Assembly (NCBI RefSeq): GCF_009763245.1
Contig: NZ_WKJZ01000001.1
Location: 1,318,455-1,382,454 of the forward strand
Reading direction: 5' to 3'
DNA length: 64,000 nucleotides
DNA from: Pseudomonas xionganensis
GTDB lineage: Bacteria > Pseudomonadota > Gammaproteobacteria > Pseudomonadales > Pseudomonadaceae
How positions within the stretch are numbered: the first letter of the stretch is position 1; every line of letters begins with the position of its first letter. The notes under the pieces were generated by a model that saw only the letters and a list, made by a program, of their open reading frames with translations, was not told where the DNA came from and did no database searches. This document shows, one piece after another, positions 55,283 to 64,000 of this stretch. Both the position numbers and the translations under genes were made by a program.

Positions 55283-55352
55283 GGTGGATGGCGCTCTATC
55301 CATCCACCACAGGGGTGCAATGGGTGGATGGGTGAAGCGTCATCCACCCTAC
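55279..55352. repeat. Inverted-repeat element spanning two stop codons
   Basis: GTAGGGTGGATG (55279-55290) is exactly inverted at 55341-55352, with a further GGTGGATGG / CCATCCACC pair inside. The TAG in each arm is the stop codon of the HAD gene on one strand and of cueR on the other, so the element fills the whole space between convergent genes. Confidence 0.85.
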
Positions 55353-55762
55353 GGGGTCTTCTCCTTATGACAGCAGCCGGACTCCAGATCCTTGAGGATC
55401 GGGCAGTCCGGGCGGTCGTTGCCCTGGCAGCTGTCCATCAATTCCCGCAGGGTGTCGCGCAGGCCGCTTAATTCGGCGATCTTGCGCTCCAGTTCGGCGA
55501 TATGCCCGGCGGCCAGCGCCTTTACGTCGGCGCTGGCGCGCTGGCGGTCCTGCCACAGGGTCAGTAACTGGCTGACCTCGGCCAGGGAAAAGCCCAGATC
55601 CCGGGAGCGCTTGATAAAGGCCAGGCGATGCAGATCCTGCTGGCTGTACTGGCGATAACCGCTGTCGGTGCGCCCGGCGGCGGGCAGCAGGTCGATGCTT
55701 TCGTAGTAGCGGATCATCTTGGCGCTCAGGCCGGTTTTCTTTGCCGCTTGGCCGATATTCAT
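55349..55762 (-). CDS. cueR: Copper-responsive MerR regulator CueR
   Basis: This 137-residue MerR-type activator has an N-terminal winged HTH ([21 protein letters not shown]), a dimer helix and Cu(I) ligands Cys112 and Cys120 ([10 protein letters not shown]), spaced as in E. coli CueR. The C-terminal GCC may add metal contact. It overlaps copA by 4 nt (ATGA), so regulator and pump are cotranscribed and self-regulated through the operator at 58192. Confidence 0.94.
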   Translation of the reverse strand: MNIGQAAKKTGLSAKMIRYYESIDLLPAAGRTDSGYRQYSQQDLHRLAFIKRSRDLGFSLAEVSQLLTLWQDRQRASADVKALAAGHIAELERKIAELSGLRDTLRELMDSCQGNDRPDCPILKDLESGCCHKEKTP

Positions 55763-58158
55763 GGGTTGACTCCACTTCGGGCTTTGGGCTTCCAGGTTTT
55801 CAGCAACAAGGCATTGCTCACCACGCTGACGCTGGAGGCCGCCATGGCCGCGCCGGCCAGCATGGGGTTGAGCAGCCCGGCGGCGGCCAGGGGAATGCCG
55901 ATCAGGTTGTAGGCGAAGGCCCAGAACAGGTTCTGGCGGATCTTGTTGTAGGTGCGCCGGCTGATATCCAATGCAGCCGCCACCAGGCGCGGGTCACCGC
56001 GCATCAGGGTGATGCCGGCAGCGTGCATAGCCACATCAGTCCCGCTGCCCATGGCGATGCCCACATCGGCCGCAGCCAGGGCGGGGGCGTCGTTGATGCC
56101 ATCGCCAACCATGGCCACCACGGCATCCTGGCGCAGCCGGTTGATCAGCGCCGCCTTGTCTGCCGGCAGCACTTCGGCATGGGCCTGATGAATGCCCAGG
56201 GCCTGGGCCACTGCCTGCACGCTGCCGCGGTTGTCGCCGCTGATCAGATGGCTGTCGATACCCTGCGCGCTGAGGGCTGCAATGGCCTCCAGGGCGCCTT
56301 CCTTGAGGGTGTCGCCAAAGGCGAACAGGCCCAGCACCCGGGGTTCCGGCGCCAGTTCCAGCAGCCAGGACAGGGTACGCCCCTCGGCCTCCCAGGCCCT
56401 GGCTTCATCGAGCAGCACCTGATTCTGCAGCCAGTGCTCTTCCAGCAGGCGCTTGTTGCCCAGGGCCAGTTGCCGCTCGCCGACCTGTCCGGCAATACCG
56501 CGCCCGGCCAGGGCTTTGCTATGGCTGACCGCTGGCAGGTCCAGTTGCTGCTCACTGCAGGCATCCAGCACCGCCTTGGCCAACGGGTGTTCGCTACCCA
56601 GTTGCAGGGCACCGGCCAGTTGCAGCAGTTGTGCGCTGTTGTCATCCACGGCGCGCAGGTGGGCGATACGCGGTGCGCCCGAGGTCAGGGTGCCGGTCTT
56701 GTCGAAGGCCACCCGGGTCACCCCATGGGCGATCTCCAGGGCTTCGGCGTCCTTGATCAGAATACCGTGGCGCGCCGCCACCCCGGTGCCGGCCATGATC
56801 GCCGTGGGCGTGGCCAGGCCCAGGGCGCAGGGACAGGCGATCACCAGTACCGCCACGGCATTGAGCAGTGCGGTTTCCAGGCCGGCGCCCAGCAGTAACC
56901 AGATCAGCAGGGTGGCCAGGGCGATCAGCAGCACCGCCGGGACAAACACCTGGCTGACCCGATCCACCAGCTTCTGGATCGGCGCCTTGGCCGCCTGGGC
57001 GTCCTCCACCAGGCGAATGATCCGCGCCAGCACGGTTTCCGCGCCCAGGGCCGTGGTTTCTACCAGCAGGCGACCTTCGCCGTTGATGGCCCCGGCGGTG
57101 ACCTTGTCGCCGGGCTGCTTGGGTTGGGGCAGGCTCTCGCCGCTGATCAGAGCCTCGTCGGCATGGCTCTGGCCATCGCGTACCGTGCCGTCCACCGGAA
57201 AGCGTTCGCCGGGCTTGATCACGATCAGGTCAGCCAATTGCACCTCGCTCAGGGCCACCCATTGCTCGACGCCATCGCGCAGACGCAGGGCGCGTTCCGG
57301 GCGCAGCGCCTGCAGGGCACGAATGGCGCTGCTGGTCTGGCGCTTGGCGCGGCTTTCCAGGTATTTGCCGAGCAGGATCAGGCTGATGATCACCGCCGAG
57401 GCCTCGAAATACAGGTGCGGCATGCTGCCTGTCGGGGCCTGCGCCCACTGATACAGGCTCAGGCCATAGGCGGCGCTGGTGCCGATGGTCACCAGCTGGT
57501 CCATATTGCCGGCGCGGGCGCGCAGGGCGCTCCAGGCCGCGCGGTAGAAGCGCGCACCGAAGACGAACTGCACCGGCGTGGCCAGGGCAAACTGCAGCCA
57601 GGCCGGCAGCATCCAGTGCAGGCCGAAAGGCTCGACCAGCATCGGCACCACCAGCGGCAATGTCAGCAGCAGGGCCAGGCCCAGGGCCCAGCGTTCGTGC
57701 AGCAGATGGGCCTGCGGCTCGGCCTCTGCGGGGATAGCTGAATCCGGCCGACTGGCGCTGTAGCCGGCCTGCTGTACCGCCGTGATCAGGGCTTGCGGAT
57801 CGCTGCCGCGCAACACCTGCAGCCGGGCCCGCTCATTGGCCAGATTGACGCTGACCGAGAGCACGCCGGGTTGTTTGCTCAGGGCGCGCTCGATACGTCC
57901 GGCGCAGCTGGCGCAGGTCATTCCGCCGATAACCAGCTCCAGGTTCTCGCTGGGCACTTGGTAGCCGGCCGATTCAATTGCTTGCACCAGAGGCGCCAGA
58001 TCCCCGTTCGCGCTCTGCACACGGGCCTTTTCGCTGGCCAGATTGACGTTGACACTGGCCACCCCAGGTACCTGACCGAGGGCGCGCTCGACACGGCCGG
58101 CGCAACTGGCGCAAGTCATGCCGCTAATGGGTAGATCAAAGGTGACAGGGCTGGACAT
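55759..58158 (-). CDS. copA: Copper-exporting P1B-type ATPase
   Basis: This 799-residue pump exports Cu(I) from the cytoplasm. Two N-terminal HMA domains each carry GMTCASC (about residues 14-20 and 79-85). Eight helices follow with the transport motif CPC (near residue 441), the phosphorylation motif DKTGTLTS (near 486), SEHPLAK and [14 protein letters not shown] 58158 follows GGAGAG. A CueR-type operator lies 34-54 nt upstream. Confidence 0.97.
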   Translation of the reverse strand: MSSPVTFDLPISGMTCASCAGRVERALGQVPGVASVNVNLASEKARVQSANGDLAPLVQAIESAGYQVPSENLELVIGGMTCASCAGRIERALSKQPGVLSVSVNLANERARLQVLRGSDPQALITAVQQAGYSASRPDSAIPAEAEPQAHLLHERWALGLALLLTLPLVVPMLVEPFGLHWMLPAWLQFALATPVQFVFGARFYRAAWSALRARAGNMDQLVTIGTSAAYGLSLYQWAQAPTGSMPHLYFEASAVIISLILLGKYLESRAKRQTSSAIRALQALRPERALRLRDGVEQWVALSEVQLADLIVIKPGERFPVDGTVRDGQSHADEALISGESLPQPKQPGDKVTAGAINGEGRLLVETTALGAETVLARIIRLVEDAQAAKAPIQKLVDRVSQVFVPAVLLIALATLLIWLLLGAGLETALLNAVAVLVIACPCALGLATPTAIMAGTGVAARHGILIKDAEALEIAHGVTRVAFDKTGTLTSGAPRIAHLRAVDDNSAQLLQLAGALQLGSEHPLAKAVLDACSEQQLDLPAVSHSKALAGRGIAGQVGERQLALGNKRLLEEHWLQNQVLLDEARAWEAEGRTLSWLLELAPEPRVLGLFAFGDTLKEGALEAIAALSAQGIDSHLISGDNRGSVQAVAQALGIHQAHAEVLPADKAALINRLRQDAVVAMVGDGINDAPALAAADVGIAMGSGTDVAMHAAGITLMRGDPRLVAAALDISRRTYNKIRQNLFWAFAYNLIGIPLAAAGLLNPMLAGAAMAASSVSVVSNALLLKTWKPKARSGVNP

Positions 58159-58191
58159 GATGGCTCTCCATTGAACTCCGGCACAGGATCA

Positions 58192-58212
58192 ACCTTGCCA
58201 TATGGGTAAGGT
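58192..58212 (-). promoter_or_regulatory. CueR operator of copA-cueR
   Basis: ACCTTGCC ... GGTAAGGT is a dyad with one mismatch around CATATG, the CueR/MerR-type site. On the copA strand it follows TTGACC and gives a 19-nt spacer to the -10 region, the long spacing that MerR activators need. Confidence 0.85.
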
Positions 58213-58329
58213 CAAGGGCTTATTGTTCATTGTTGCGCGGCAACGTCAGGGTGCATTGATACGCGGCAATGCCAATGTCACAGCTGGCACTATGCTTTCA
58301 CTTCAGGGCCAATCTCGGGAGTGTCAGGC

Positions 58330-60048
58330 GTGCCACAGCTTATCCAGGATCACCAGCAACTCTTCTGTTACCTGCAGCAGCACCTGTCCGAACCGCAGCG
58401 CCGTCACCGTCTCGGTGAACTGCTGGTGGAGGGCGGCCATCTGAGCCCGGCGCAACTGCAGTATGCGCTGCGCCTGCAGGACAAGGATGACAGCCGCCTG
58501 GGGCAGATCCTGCTGAACCAGGACCTGGTCGATCGGCACAGCCTGGCCGAGGCCCTGACCGAGCAGCTGGAGATCGCCCGGGTCGACCTGGAGGCGTTCA
58601 AGGTCGAAGCCGAGGCCCTGGCGCTGATTCCCGAAGAGCTGGCCCGCGAGCGCAGGGTGCTGCCGCTGCTGGTGCTGGGGGAGATGCTGGTGGTGGCCAC
58701 CCCCAATCCCTCGGACTCCGAGTTGCTGCACCTGCTGGGCTTTATTTCCGGCAAGCAGATCGAGGCATTGCAGGCCAGCGATGACAGTGTGGACCTGGCT
58801 ATCGGCCGCTATTACGGCACGGTGATGCTGGAGGAGCTGCCTGAGGATGAGGTGCCCGAGCCTGAGCTCAGCCTGCATCGGATCAAGCAGCTGGCCGAGG
58901 ACAAGCCCACGGTGCGCTTTGTCGATGGCCTGCTGGAAGATGCGGTCAACCGCCGCGCCTCGGATATTCACCTGCGCCCGGGCGAGCACGAGGTGGTGAT
59001 CCTGTTTCGCATCGATGGTGTGCTGATGGAGATGCGCCGGATCAAACCGGGCAATCTGGCGGCCATCGTCAGCCGGATCAAGATCATCGGCGGCATGAAT
59101 ATCGCCGAGCGGCGCCTGCCCCAGGACGGTCGTCATCTGGTGCGGCGCGGGGCGAGGACCATCGACCTGCGTCTGTCGATCATGCCCACGGTGCATGGCG
59201 AGAGCGTGGTGATCCGTATCCTCGACACCCAGCAGAGCATGAAGACCCTGGACCAGATCGGTTTCAATGCCGAGGATGCCGCGCGCTTTGCCGAGCTGAC
59301 CAGTCACAACCAGGGCATTCTGCTGGTGACCGGCCCCACCGGTTCGGGCAAGAGCACCACCCTGTATGCCGCCCTTAACGGCATCAAGGACAGCGGGGTG
59401 AACGTGATCACCGTGGAGGACCCGGTGGAGTACCAGATCGACGGCATTCGTCAGATCCAGGTCAAGCCGCAGATCGGCTACACCTTCGCTCGCGCCCTGC
59501 GGCATATCCTGCGCCACGACCCGGACGTGATCATGGTGGGCGAGATTCGCGACCATGAAACCGCCATGATGGCCACCGAGAGCGCCCTGACCGGGCACCT
59601 GGTGCTGTCCACTCTGCACACCAACAGCGCCGCCACCACCGTGACCCGTCTGCTGGAGATCGGTATCGCCCCCTACCTGCTCAACGCCAGCCTGCTCGGC
59701 GTGCTGGCCCAGCGCCTGGTGCGGCGCAATTGCCCCGAATGCCTGGTGGAAGAAGCCGTGCCCGGCCATGTGCGTCAGGCCCTGGGCATCGCCGAGGATG
59801 AACTCTTCCATGTGGGGCGCGGTTGTCCCCATTGCCATGGCAAGGGCTTTGCCGGGCGGGTGGCGGCCTATGAACTGCTGGAGGTGACCCCGGCCCTGCG
59901 TGCCCTGATCCAGCCGGCGGTATCGGCGCAGCAGATCGAACTGCAGGCCATTGCCGATGGTATGCGCCCTCTGACCCAGAGCGCCCTGGCCCTGGCCCGG
60001 CAGCGGATTATTTCCCTGGCCGAGGTGTATCGGGTGCGGTTGGAGTAG
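58330..60048 (+). CDS. MshE/PilB/GspE-type secretion ATPase with c-di-GMP domain
   Basis: In this 572-residue ATPase the N-terminal MshEN domain has two 24-residue motifs of the RLGxxL...L...L..Q type (27-50 and 56-79), separated by five residues, exactly the c-di-GMP-binding layout of MshE. The catalytic half has Walker A GPTGSGKSTT, an Asp box RHDPDVIMVGEIRD, a His box STLHTNSA and a four-cysteine zinc site (CPEC, CPHC). It should power a type IV pilus or type II secretion machine, but no such genes are adjacent. GTG 58330 has GGAG 8 nt upstream; GTG 58321 is in frame but too close to it. Confidence 0.92.
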   Translation: MPQLIQDHQQLFCYLQQHLSEPQRRHRLGELLVEGGHLSPAQLQYALRLQDKDDSRLGQILLNQDLVDRHSLAEALTEQLEIARVDLEAFKVEAEALALIPEELARERRVLPLLVLGEMLVVATPNPSDSELLHLLGFISGKQIEALQASDDSVDLAIGRYYGTVMLEELPEDEVPEPELSLHRIKQLAEDKPTVRFVDGLLEDAVNRRASDIHLRPGEHEVVILFRIDGVLMEMRRIKPGNLAAIVSRIKIIGGMNIAERRLPQDGRHLVRRGARTIDLRLSIMPTVHGESVVIRILDTQQSMKTLDQIGFNAEDAARFAELTSHNQGILLVTGPTGSGKSTTLYAALNGIKDSGVNVITVEDPVEYQIDGIRQIQVKPQIGYTFARALRHILRHDPDVIMVGEIRDHETAMMATESALTGHLVLSTLHTNSAATTVTRLLEIGIAPYLLNASLLGVLAQRLVRRNCPECLVEEAVPGHVRQALGIAEDELFHVGRGCPHCHGKGFAGRVAAYELLEVTPALRALIQPAVSAQQIELQAIADGMRPLTQSALALARQRIISLAEVYRVRLE

Positions 60049-60065
60049 CCGATGTGACAGCGATC

Positions 60066-60096
60066 TTGACCTTGCCCCCGTGGTAAGCCTGAGACT
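60066..60096 (+). promoter_or_regulatory. CueR-type promoter of copZ
   Basis: TTGACC (60066-60071) and GAGACT (60091-60096) are 19 nt apart. Between them ACCTTGCC and GGTAAG form most of the CueR dyad, mirroring the copA operator. Confidence 0.7.
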
Positions 60097-60139
60097 GCTG
60101 CCAATCCCGCCAGGGGGCGGGTTGTTCAGGAGTATGCAA

Positions 60140-60337
60140 ATGCAAGTATTCAACGTGGAAGGCATGACCTGCGGACACTGCATCAAGGCCATCAGCGAGG
60201 CGCTGCAGTCCCGTGATCCGGCGGCCAAGGTGCAGGTGGATCTGGGCAAGAAAGAGGTGCGGGTGGACAGCCAGGTGGATGCCACCGAGCTGATGAGCGC
60301 CATCGCCGAGGCCGGCTACGACGTCAGTCTGGCCTGA
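60140..60337 (+). CDS. copZ: Copper chaperone (HMA domain)
   Basis: This 65-residue single HMA domain has MTCGHC (Cys11, Cys14) for Cu(I). It would hand copper to CopA or CueR. ATG 60140 has AGGAG at 7 nt; ATG 60134 is in frame but too close. It lies downstream of the ATPase gene but has its own CueR-type promoter, so it belongs to the copper regulon. Confidence 0.93.
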   Translation: MQVFNVEGMTCGHCIKAISEALQSRDPAAKVQVDLGKKEVRVDSQVDATELMSAIAEAGYDVSLA

Positions 60338-60348
60338 TCGGTTGACGC

Positions 60349-60825
60349 TCAGGGCGTGCGAGGCTGCGGCCAGTCCAGTTTGCCGCTGGCGTTGAAACGC
60401 TGGGTGGCGAACAGGCCGCCGCCCAGCTTGCCGCTCAGCTCATAGGGCAGGCCCCGGCCCTGCTGGTAACCGGCGGCCGCCCAGGCCTGGCGCATCAGCG
60501 AGTAGGCGCTGATGCTCACCGGGATGCTGATAAGGCTCTCGCCAAAGCCCGGCAGCTGCCCGCGCTGGTCGCTGACGCCACTGGCCAGGGGCTGCTGGTT
60601 GACCCGCAACTGCAGGGCCACACCCTGAAAATCCACGGCGCGGGCATTGGGGTTCTGCACCCGCAGCTTGACCGCAAAGCGCATCTCCAGGCCCTCACCA
60701 GGCAACGGCTCGATGCCCACCAGATTGACCTGCAAAGGATCATGCCCACCCAGGCTGCTGCAGCCGTTGAGGCCGAGTAACAGCAGGCCGATCAATAGCA
60801 GACGGAGTAATGGGGCGCTGCTCAT
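60349..60825 (-). CDS. LEA type 2 (WHy/LEA14) family lipoprotein
   Basis: This 158-residue lipoprotein has a signal peptide with lipobox LNGC, then a LEA14-like beta-sandwich: VNLVGIEPLPGEGLEMRFAV, then RVQNPNARAVDFQGVALQL. Such proteins are thought to protect against desiccation or bind lipids, but bacterial roles are unclear. ATG 60825 follows AGGAGATCCGCC. It converges on copZ with 11 nt between stops. Confidence 0.87.
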   Translation of the reverse strand: MSSAPLLRLLLIGLLLLGLNGCSSLGGHDPLQVNLVGIEPLPGEGLEMRFAVKLRVQNPNARAVDFQGVALQLRVNQQPLASGVSDQRGQLPGFGESLISIPVSISAYSLMRQAWAAAGYQQGRGLPYELSGKLGGGLFATQRFNASGKLDWPQPRTP

Positions 60826-60885
60826 GGCGGATCTCCTTGGCGCTATGGATGGAGTTGAGACTGCTCCGCCCTTGGATAATTCAGC

Positions 60886-61821
60886 CTACTTAGGGCCGCC
60901 GCGGCGCTTGATGCTCTTGCGTGGCGGTTTTTCGTTGCTCGGCACATGCAAATAGGCCATCACGCTTTCGGTCAGCTCGGCGGCCAGCTGCACCGCCTCC
61001 TTGTTGCGCGCCATCACCCCGGCCACCAGACCTTCGATCAGGGCCAGCACGGCGCTGTTGGAGCTGATCAGCACCGGGTGATCGGCAGGAGCGAACAGGC
61101 TGTGGCGGGCGATGCCGGCCAGGGGCGAGGCGGGCGAGTCGGTGATGGCCAGCACGCAGGCGCCGCGTTCGCGGGCAAAGCGCGCCAGCTGCAGGGTGTC
61201 CAGGCTGTAGCGCGGCATGGCGATGGCCAGCAGCACATCCTGCTCGGTGATGGCGGCCAGGCGGTAGGCGGCGTTTTCGTTGCCACCCTCCATGCTGATG
61301 GCCGTGGCGTCGGCGCAGAAAGGCACCAGGTTGGCGGCGGCCAGGCCAGCCATATAGGCGCTGTTGCCGAAGCCGAGGATATAGATCTTGCGCGCCTGGA
61401 TCAGGCAGTCGACAAAGGCATCGAAACTGGCCGGGGTGTTATTGGCGCCAGCGGTGGCCAGGTTGCTGCGGGCGATCTGGATCTGTTCATGCAGGCCGAA
61501 GCTGCCGTCCGGACGACTCTCCAGCTCGCTGCGCAGCTTGTCCACCGGCGACACCATCTGCTGCAGGGTACTCACCAGCTCGGCCTTGAGCCCGGTATAG
61601 CCGCCCAGGTCCAGGGCCTTGGCCAGACGGTTGACCGCCGCCGGCGAGGTGACGGTGGCCACGGCCATTTCCTCGATGGTCAGGGTCGCGGCTTTCAGCG
61701 GATGACGCAGGATAAATTCGGCCACCTTGCGCAGCGAGGGCTGCAGCGTGGGGATGCGCTCGGCCAGCTTGCGCATCACGGGGGCGGCATAGACGGTGGC
61801 GTTCTCGGCGGTTTTCGGCAT
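60886..61821 (-). CDS. MurR/RpiR family transcriptional regulator
   Basis: This 311-residue regulator has an N-terminal RpiR helix-turn-helix (SLRKVAEFILRHP, TIEEMAVATVTSPAAVNRLAKAL) and a SIS sugar-phosphate-binding domain from about residue 130 (KIYILGFGNSAYMAGLAAANL). It is predicted to sense a phosphosugar-like ligand. ATG 61821 (MPKTAENATVYA) is used. It sits 87 nt after aotP on the same strand, where P. aeruginosa has argR. Confidence 0.9.
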   Translation of the reverse strand: MPKTAENATVYAAPVMRKLAERIPTLQPSLRKVAEFILRHPLKAATLTIEEMAVATVTSPAAVNRLAKALDLGGYTGLKAELVSTLQQMVSPVDKLRSELESRPDGSFGLHEQIQIARSNLATAGANNTPASFDAFVDCLIQARKIYILGFGNSAYMAGLAAANLVPFCADATAISMEGGNENAAYRLAAITEQDVLLAIAMPRYSLDTLQLARFARERGACVLAITDSPASPLAGIARHSLFAPADHPVLISSNSAVLALIEGLVAGVMARNKEAVQLAAELTESVMAYLHVPSNEKPPRKSIKRRGGPK

Positions 61822-61908
61822 GGTGTTGGATACGCAGAGTGAGTGGGGCGGCGCAGGCCGGCGTGGCTGCAGTCTATCCCAGCCGGCCACCCCAGGTGCA
61901 GCTGCTGC

Positions 61909-62676
<768 letters not shown>

Positions 62677-62694
62677 GGTAGAGGTCTCTTATTT

Positions 62695-63807
62695 TTAGTC
62701 AGTCAGTAAACGGCCCTGACGAATGGGCTGGGCGCCAGCCACCTTGGCCAGCCATAGCCCCGGCTGGGCATAGCGCAGGCGCTCGCGGGCATAGAGCACG
62801 CCGCGGGTTGCGGCATGCACCACGCTGTGGCGATCACTGAGCGGGTCGATCACCTCGAACAGCGCATCGCCCGGCTCGACCCAGGCCCCCAGCGGTTGCA
62901 GATAACTGACCACGCCCGGGTGCGGGGCATAGGCGTACTGCGCGCCGGCAAAGGGCGTGGCGGCGCAGCAGGTGGTAGGCGCCGCCGGCCAATCACCTTC
63001 GATCAGGCCCTGATCGGCGAGAAAGCCGAGGATCGCCTCGGCATCGTCTTGGGCCTGCTGCGCCTCGGTATCGGCCATGCCGCGCAGTTCGATGGTGCTG
63101 GCCAGGCAGACCGGGGCAATGGCCGCCTGGGGAAATTGCGCGGCCAGTTTTAGCCAGGGCGCGGCGCAGGCTTCGTCGAAGGACTGACCTCCACTGTCCT
63201 CGGCCAGCAGCACGGCGCCGGCGCCCAGGCGTGCGGCCAGAGGCTGCAGACGCGGCCAGTGCTGGGGCAGGGCATAGAGCAGCAGGATCGACTCGAAATC
63301 GCAGTGCAGGTCGAGCACCAGGTCGGCGTCGCAGGCCTGGCGCAGCAGCAGACGGCGCAGCCCCTCAAGGGCCGATTGGGCCGGGGGCAGCTGGTCGAGA
63401 GCCTGGGTCATCATGCGGCGAATCAGCGACACATTGCTCGGCCCGTCTTCGCCCAGCAGCCCTTCCAAGTGAGGCGCAACCAGCTTGGCCAGATCGACAA
63501 AGTCGCGGTTGAAGTTCGCCCCGCTGGCAAAGTCGAAACGGCCCTGGTGAGTGGCCTGGAACATCTGCCCCAGGCCGATGGGGTTGGCCACCGGCACCAC
63601 TTCCACCACGCCGGTCAAGCGTCCCTGCTTTTCCAATTCAGCCAGACGGCGCTTAAGCTCCACCGCCACGCGCATGCCGGGGAGTTCATCGGCATGCAGG
63701 CTGGCCTGGATATAGGCCTTGCGTGCCCCGCTGCCATAACGAAACACCGACAGATAACGCTCATTGCCGCTGGGGCTCCAGGGCAGCGGATATTGAATAG
63801 GCTCCAT
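62695..63807 (-). CDS. aotO: AotO: AstE/aspartoacylase-like zinc hydrolase
   Basis: This 370-residue protein of the succinylglutamate desuccinylase / aspartoacylase family has zinc ligands in QASLHADELPGM (H-x2-E) and the second His in VLDLHCDFESILL. It probably acts on an acylated amino acid linked to arginine use. ATG 63807 follows GAGGAAAACCC. It lies between the aot permease and ATPase genes, 18 nt before aotP, the same order as in P. aeruginosa. Confidence 0.9.
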   Translation of the reverse strand: MEPIQYPLPWSPSGNERYLSVFRYGSGARKAYIQASLHADELPGMRVAVELKRRLAELEKQGRLTGVVEVVPVANPIGLGQMFQATHQGRFDFASGANFNRDFVDLAKLVAPHLEGLLGEDGPSNVSLIRRMMTQALDQLPPAQSALEGLRRLLLRQACDADLVLDLHCDFESILLLYALPQHWPRLQPLAARLGAGAVLLAEDSGGQSFDEACAAPWLKLAAQFPQAAIAPVCLASTIELRGMADTEAQQAQDDAEAILGFLADQGLIEGDWPAAPTTCCAATPFAGAQYAYAPHPGVVSYLQPLGAWVEPGDALFEVIDPLSDRHSVVHAATRGVLYARERLRYAQPGLWLAKVAGAQPIRQGRLLTD

Positions 63808-63816
63808 GGGTTTTCC

Positions 63817-64000
63817 TCAGGCCTTGCGCGGCGCCAGATGGCTTAACCAGCGCCGTTCGGCACCCTTGAACAGCTGAACCAGGGCGAAGGTCAGCACCAG
63901 GTAGAACAGGCCGGCGGTGATAAAGGCCTCGAACGGCATGTAGTAGCGCGAGCTCAGGGTGCGCGCCGCGCCGGTGATATCCACCAGGGTGACGATGGAC
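63817..64000 (-). CDS. aotM: Arginine/ornithine ABC transporter permease, C-terminal part
   Basis: The last 61 residues of a HisM/ArtM-type permease, cut by the right edge, read SIVTLVDITGAARTLSSRYY, then a transmembrane helix AFITAGLFYLVLTFALVQLF and the basic end GAERRWLSHLAPRKA. It ends 9 nt before aotO. The upstream aotQ and aotJ genes are expected beyond the window. Confidence 0.88.
   Translation of the reverse strand, partial: SIVTLVDITGAARTLSSRYYMPFEAFITAGLFYLVLTFALVQLFKGAERRWLSHLAPRKA

Noticed and set aside
58324..60303. 659-codon open frame antisense to the MshE-type ATPase gene
   Set aside because: Shadow of a strongly biased real gene; composition is low-complexity (His, Gln, Gly, Leu) and no ribosome site is seen.

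Overview
The window is a high-GC, gene-dense chromosomal segment of a Pseudomonas-like gammaproteobacterium (Pseudomonas sensu lato). The evidence is protein content and gene order, recalled from P. aeruginosa and P. putida rather than searched. Recognised blocks include class I fumarase / SadC-like cyclase / ferredoxin reductase / enoyl-CoA hydratase / pykA; mqo ... MCP / M48 protease ... rsmC / hprA; clpB / pgeF / rluD / bamD; DUF3094 / ndh; coaE / yacG; tesB / HAD; and the aotM-aotO-aotP arginine/ornithine transporter. No phage, integrase, transposase or CRISPR array is visible. The only mobile-looking DNA is short palindromic repeats and one MITE-like element.

Layout. 1-7.5 kb: fumarase (cut by the window edge), a membrane diguanylate cyclase, redox and lipid enzymes, pyruvate kinase, two TPR lipoproteins and a PilZ protein. 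7.5-22.4 kb: malate:quinone oxidoreductase, small Pseudomonas-type proteins, an acyltransferase, an SRAP protein, a chemoreceptor, an M48 lipoprotein protease, a GDT1-type manganese transporter behind a yybP-ykoY riboswitch, rsmC, hprA, a LysE exporter and a thiolase. 22.5-33.6 kb: an acyl-CoA synthetase, a DUF1302/DUF1329 envelope pair, a large MalT-like LuxR regulator, a TetR regulator and an alpha/beta hydrolase, which together look like an uptake and breakdown module for a hydrophobic or esterified compound. 33.7-42.1 kb: bamD, rluD, pgeF, clpB with a heat-shock promoter, a PilZ protein and a DUF1631 protein. 42.2-42.5 kb: tRNA-Asn, tRNA-Pro and tRNA-Lys in one transcription unit. 42.6-50.3 kb: ndh, DUF3094, MOSC and DUF1780 proteins, a CbiM-like permease, yacG-coaE, a PAS protein, a REC-CheC fusion and a BaiN-type flavoprotein. 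50.4-55.3 kb: a class V aminotransferase, an AmpC beta-lactamase, a histone-deacetylase-like protein, tesB and a HAD phosphatase. 55.3-60.3 kb: copper homeostasis (copA-cueR operon, copZ, two CueR-type operators) with an orphan MshE/PilB-type ATPase lodged between them. 60.3-64 kb: a LEA14-like lipoprotein, an RpiR regulator and the aot genes, cut by the right edge.

Themes. Cyclic-di-GMP recurs: one GGDEF synthase, two PilZ proteins, and an ATPase with two textbook 24-residue MshEN motifs. Metal control is written in DNA as well as protein: a manganese riboswitch with a visible alternative pairing, and matched CueR boxes at copA and copZ. Most convergent gene pairs are separated by clear bidirectional hairpins, and at one junction a palindromic repeat supplies both stop codons. 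The least understood parts are the acyl-CoA synthetase/DUF1302/DUF1329/LuxR module, whose DUF1302 gene is compositionally mosaic and has a sigma-54-like promoter, and the orphan c-di-GMP-binding ATPase.
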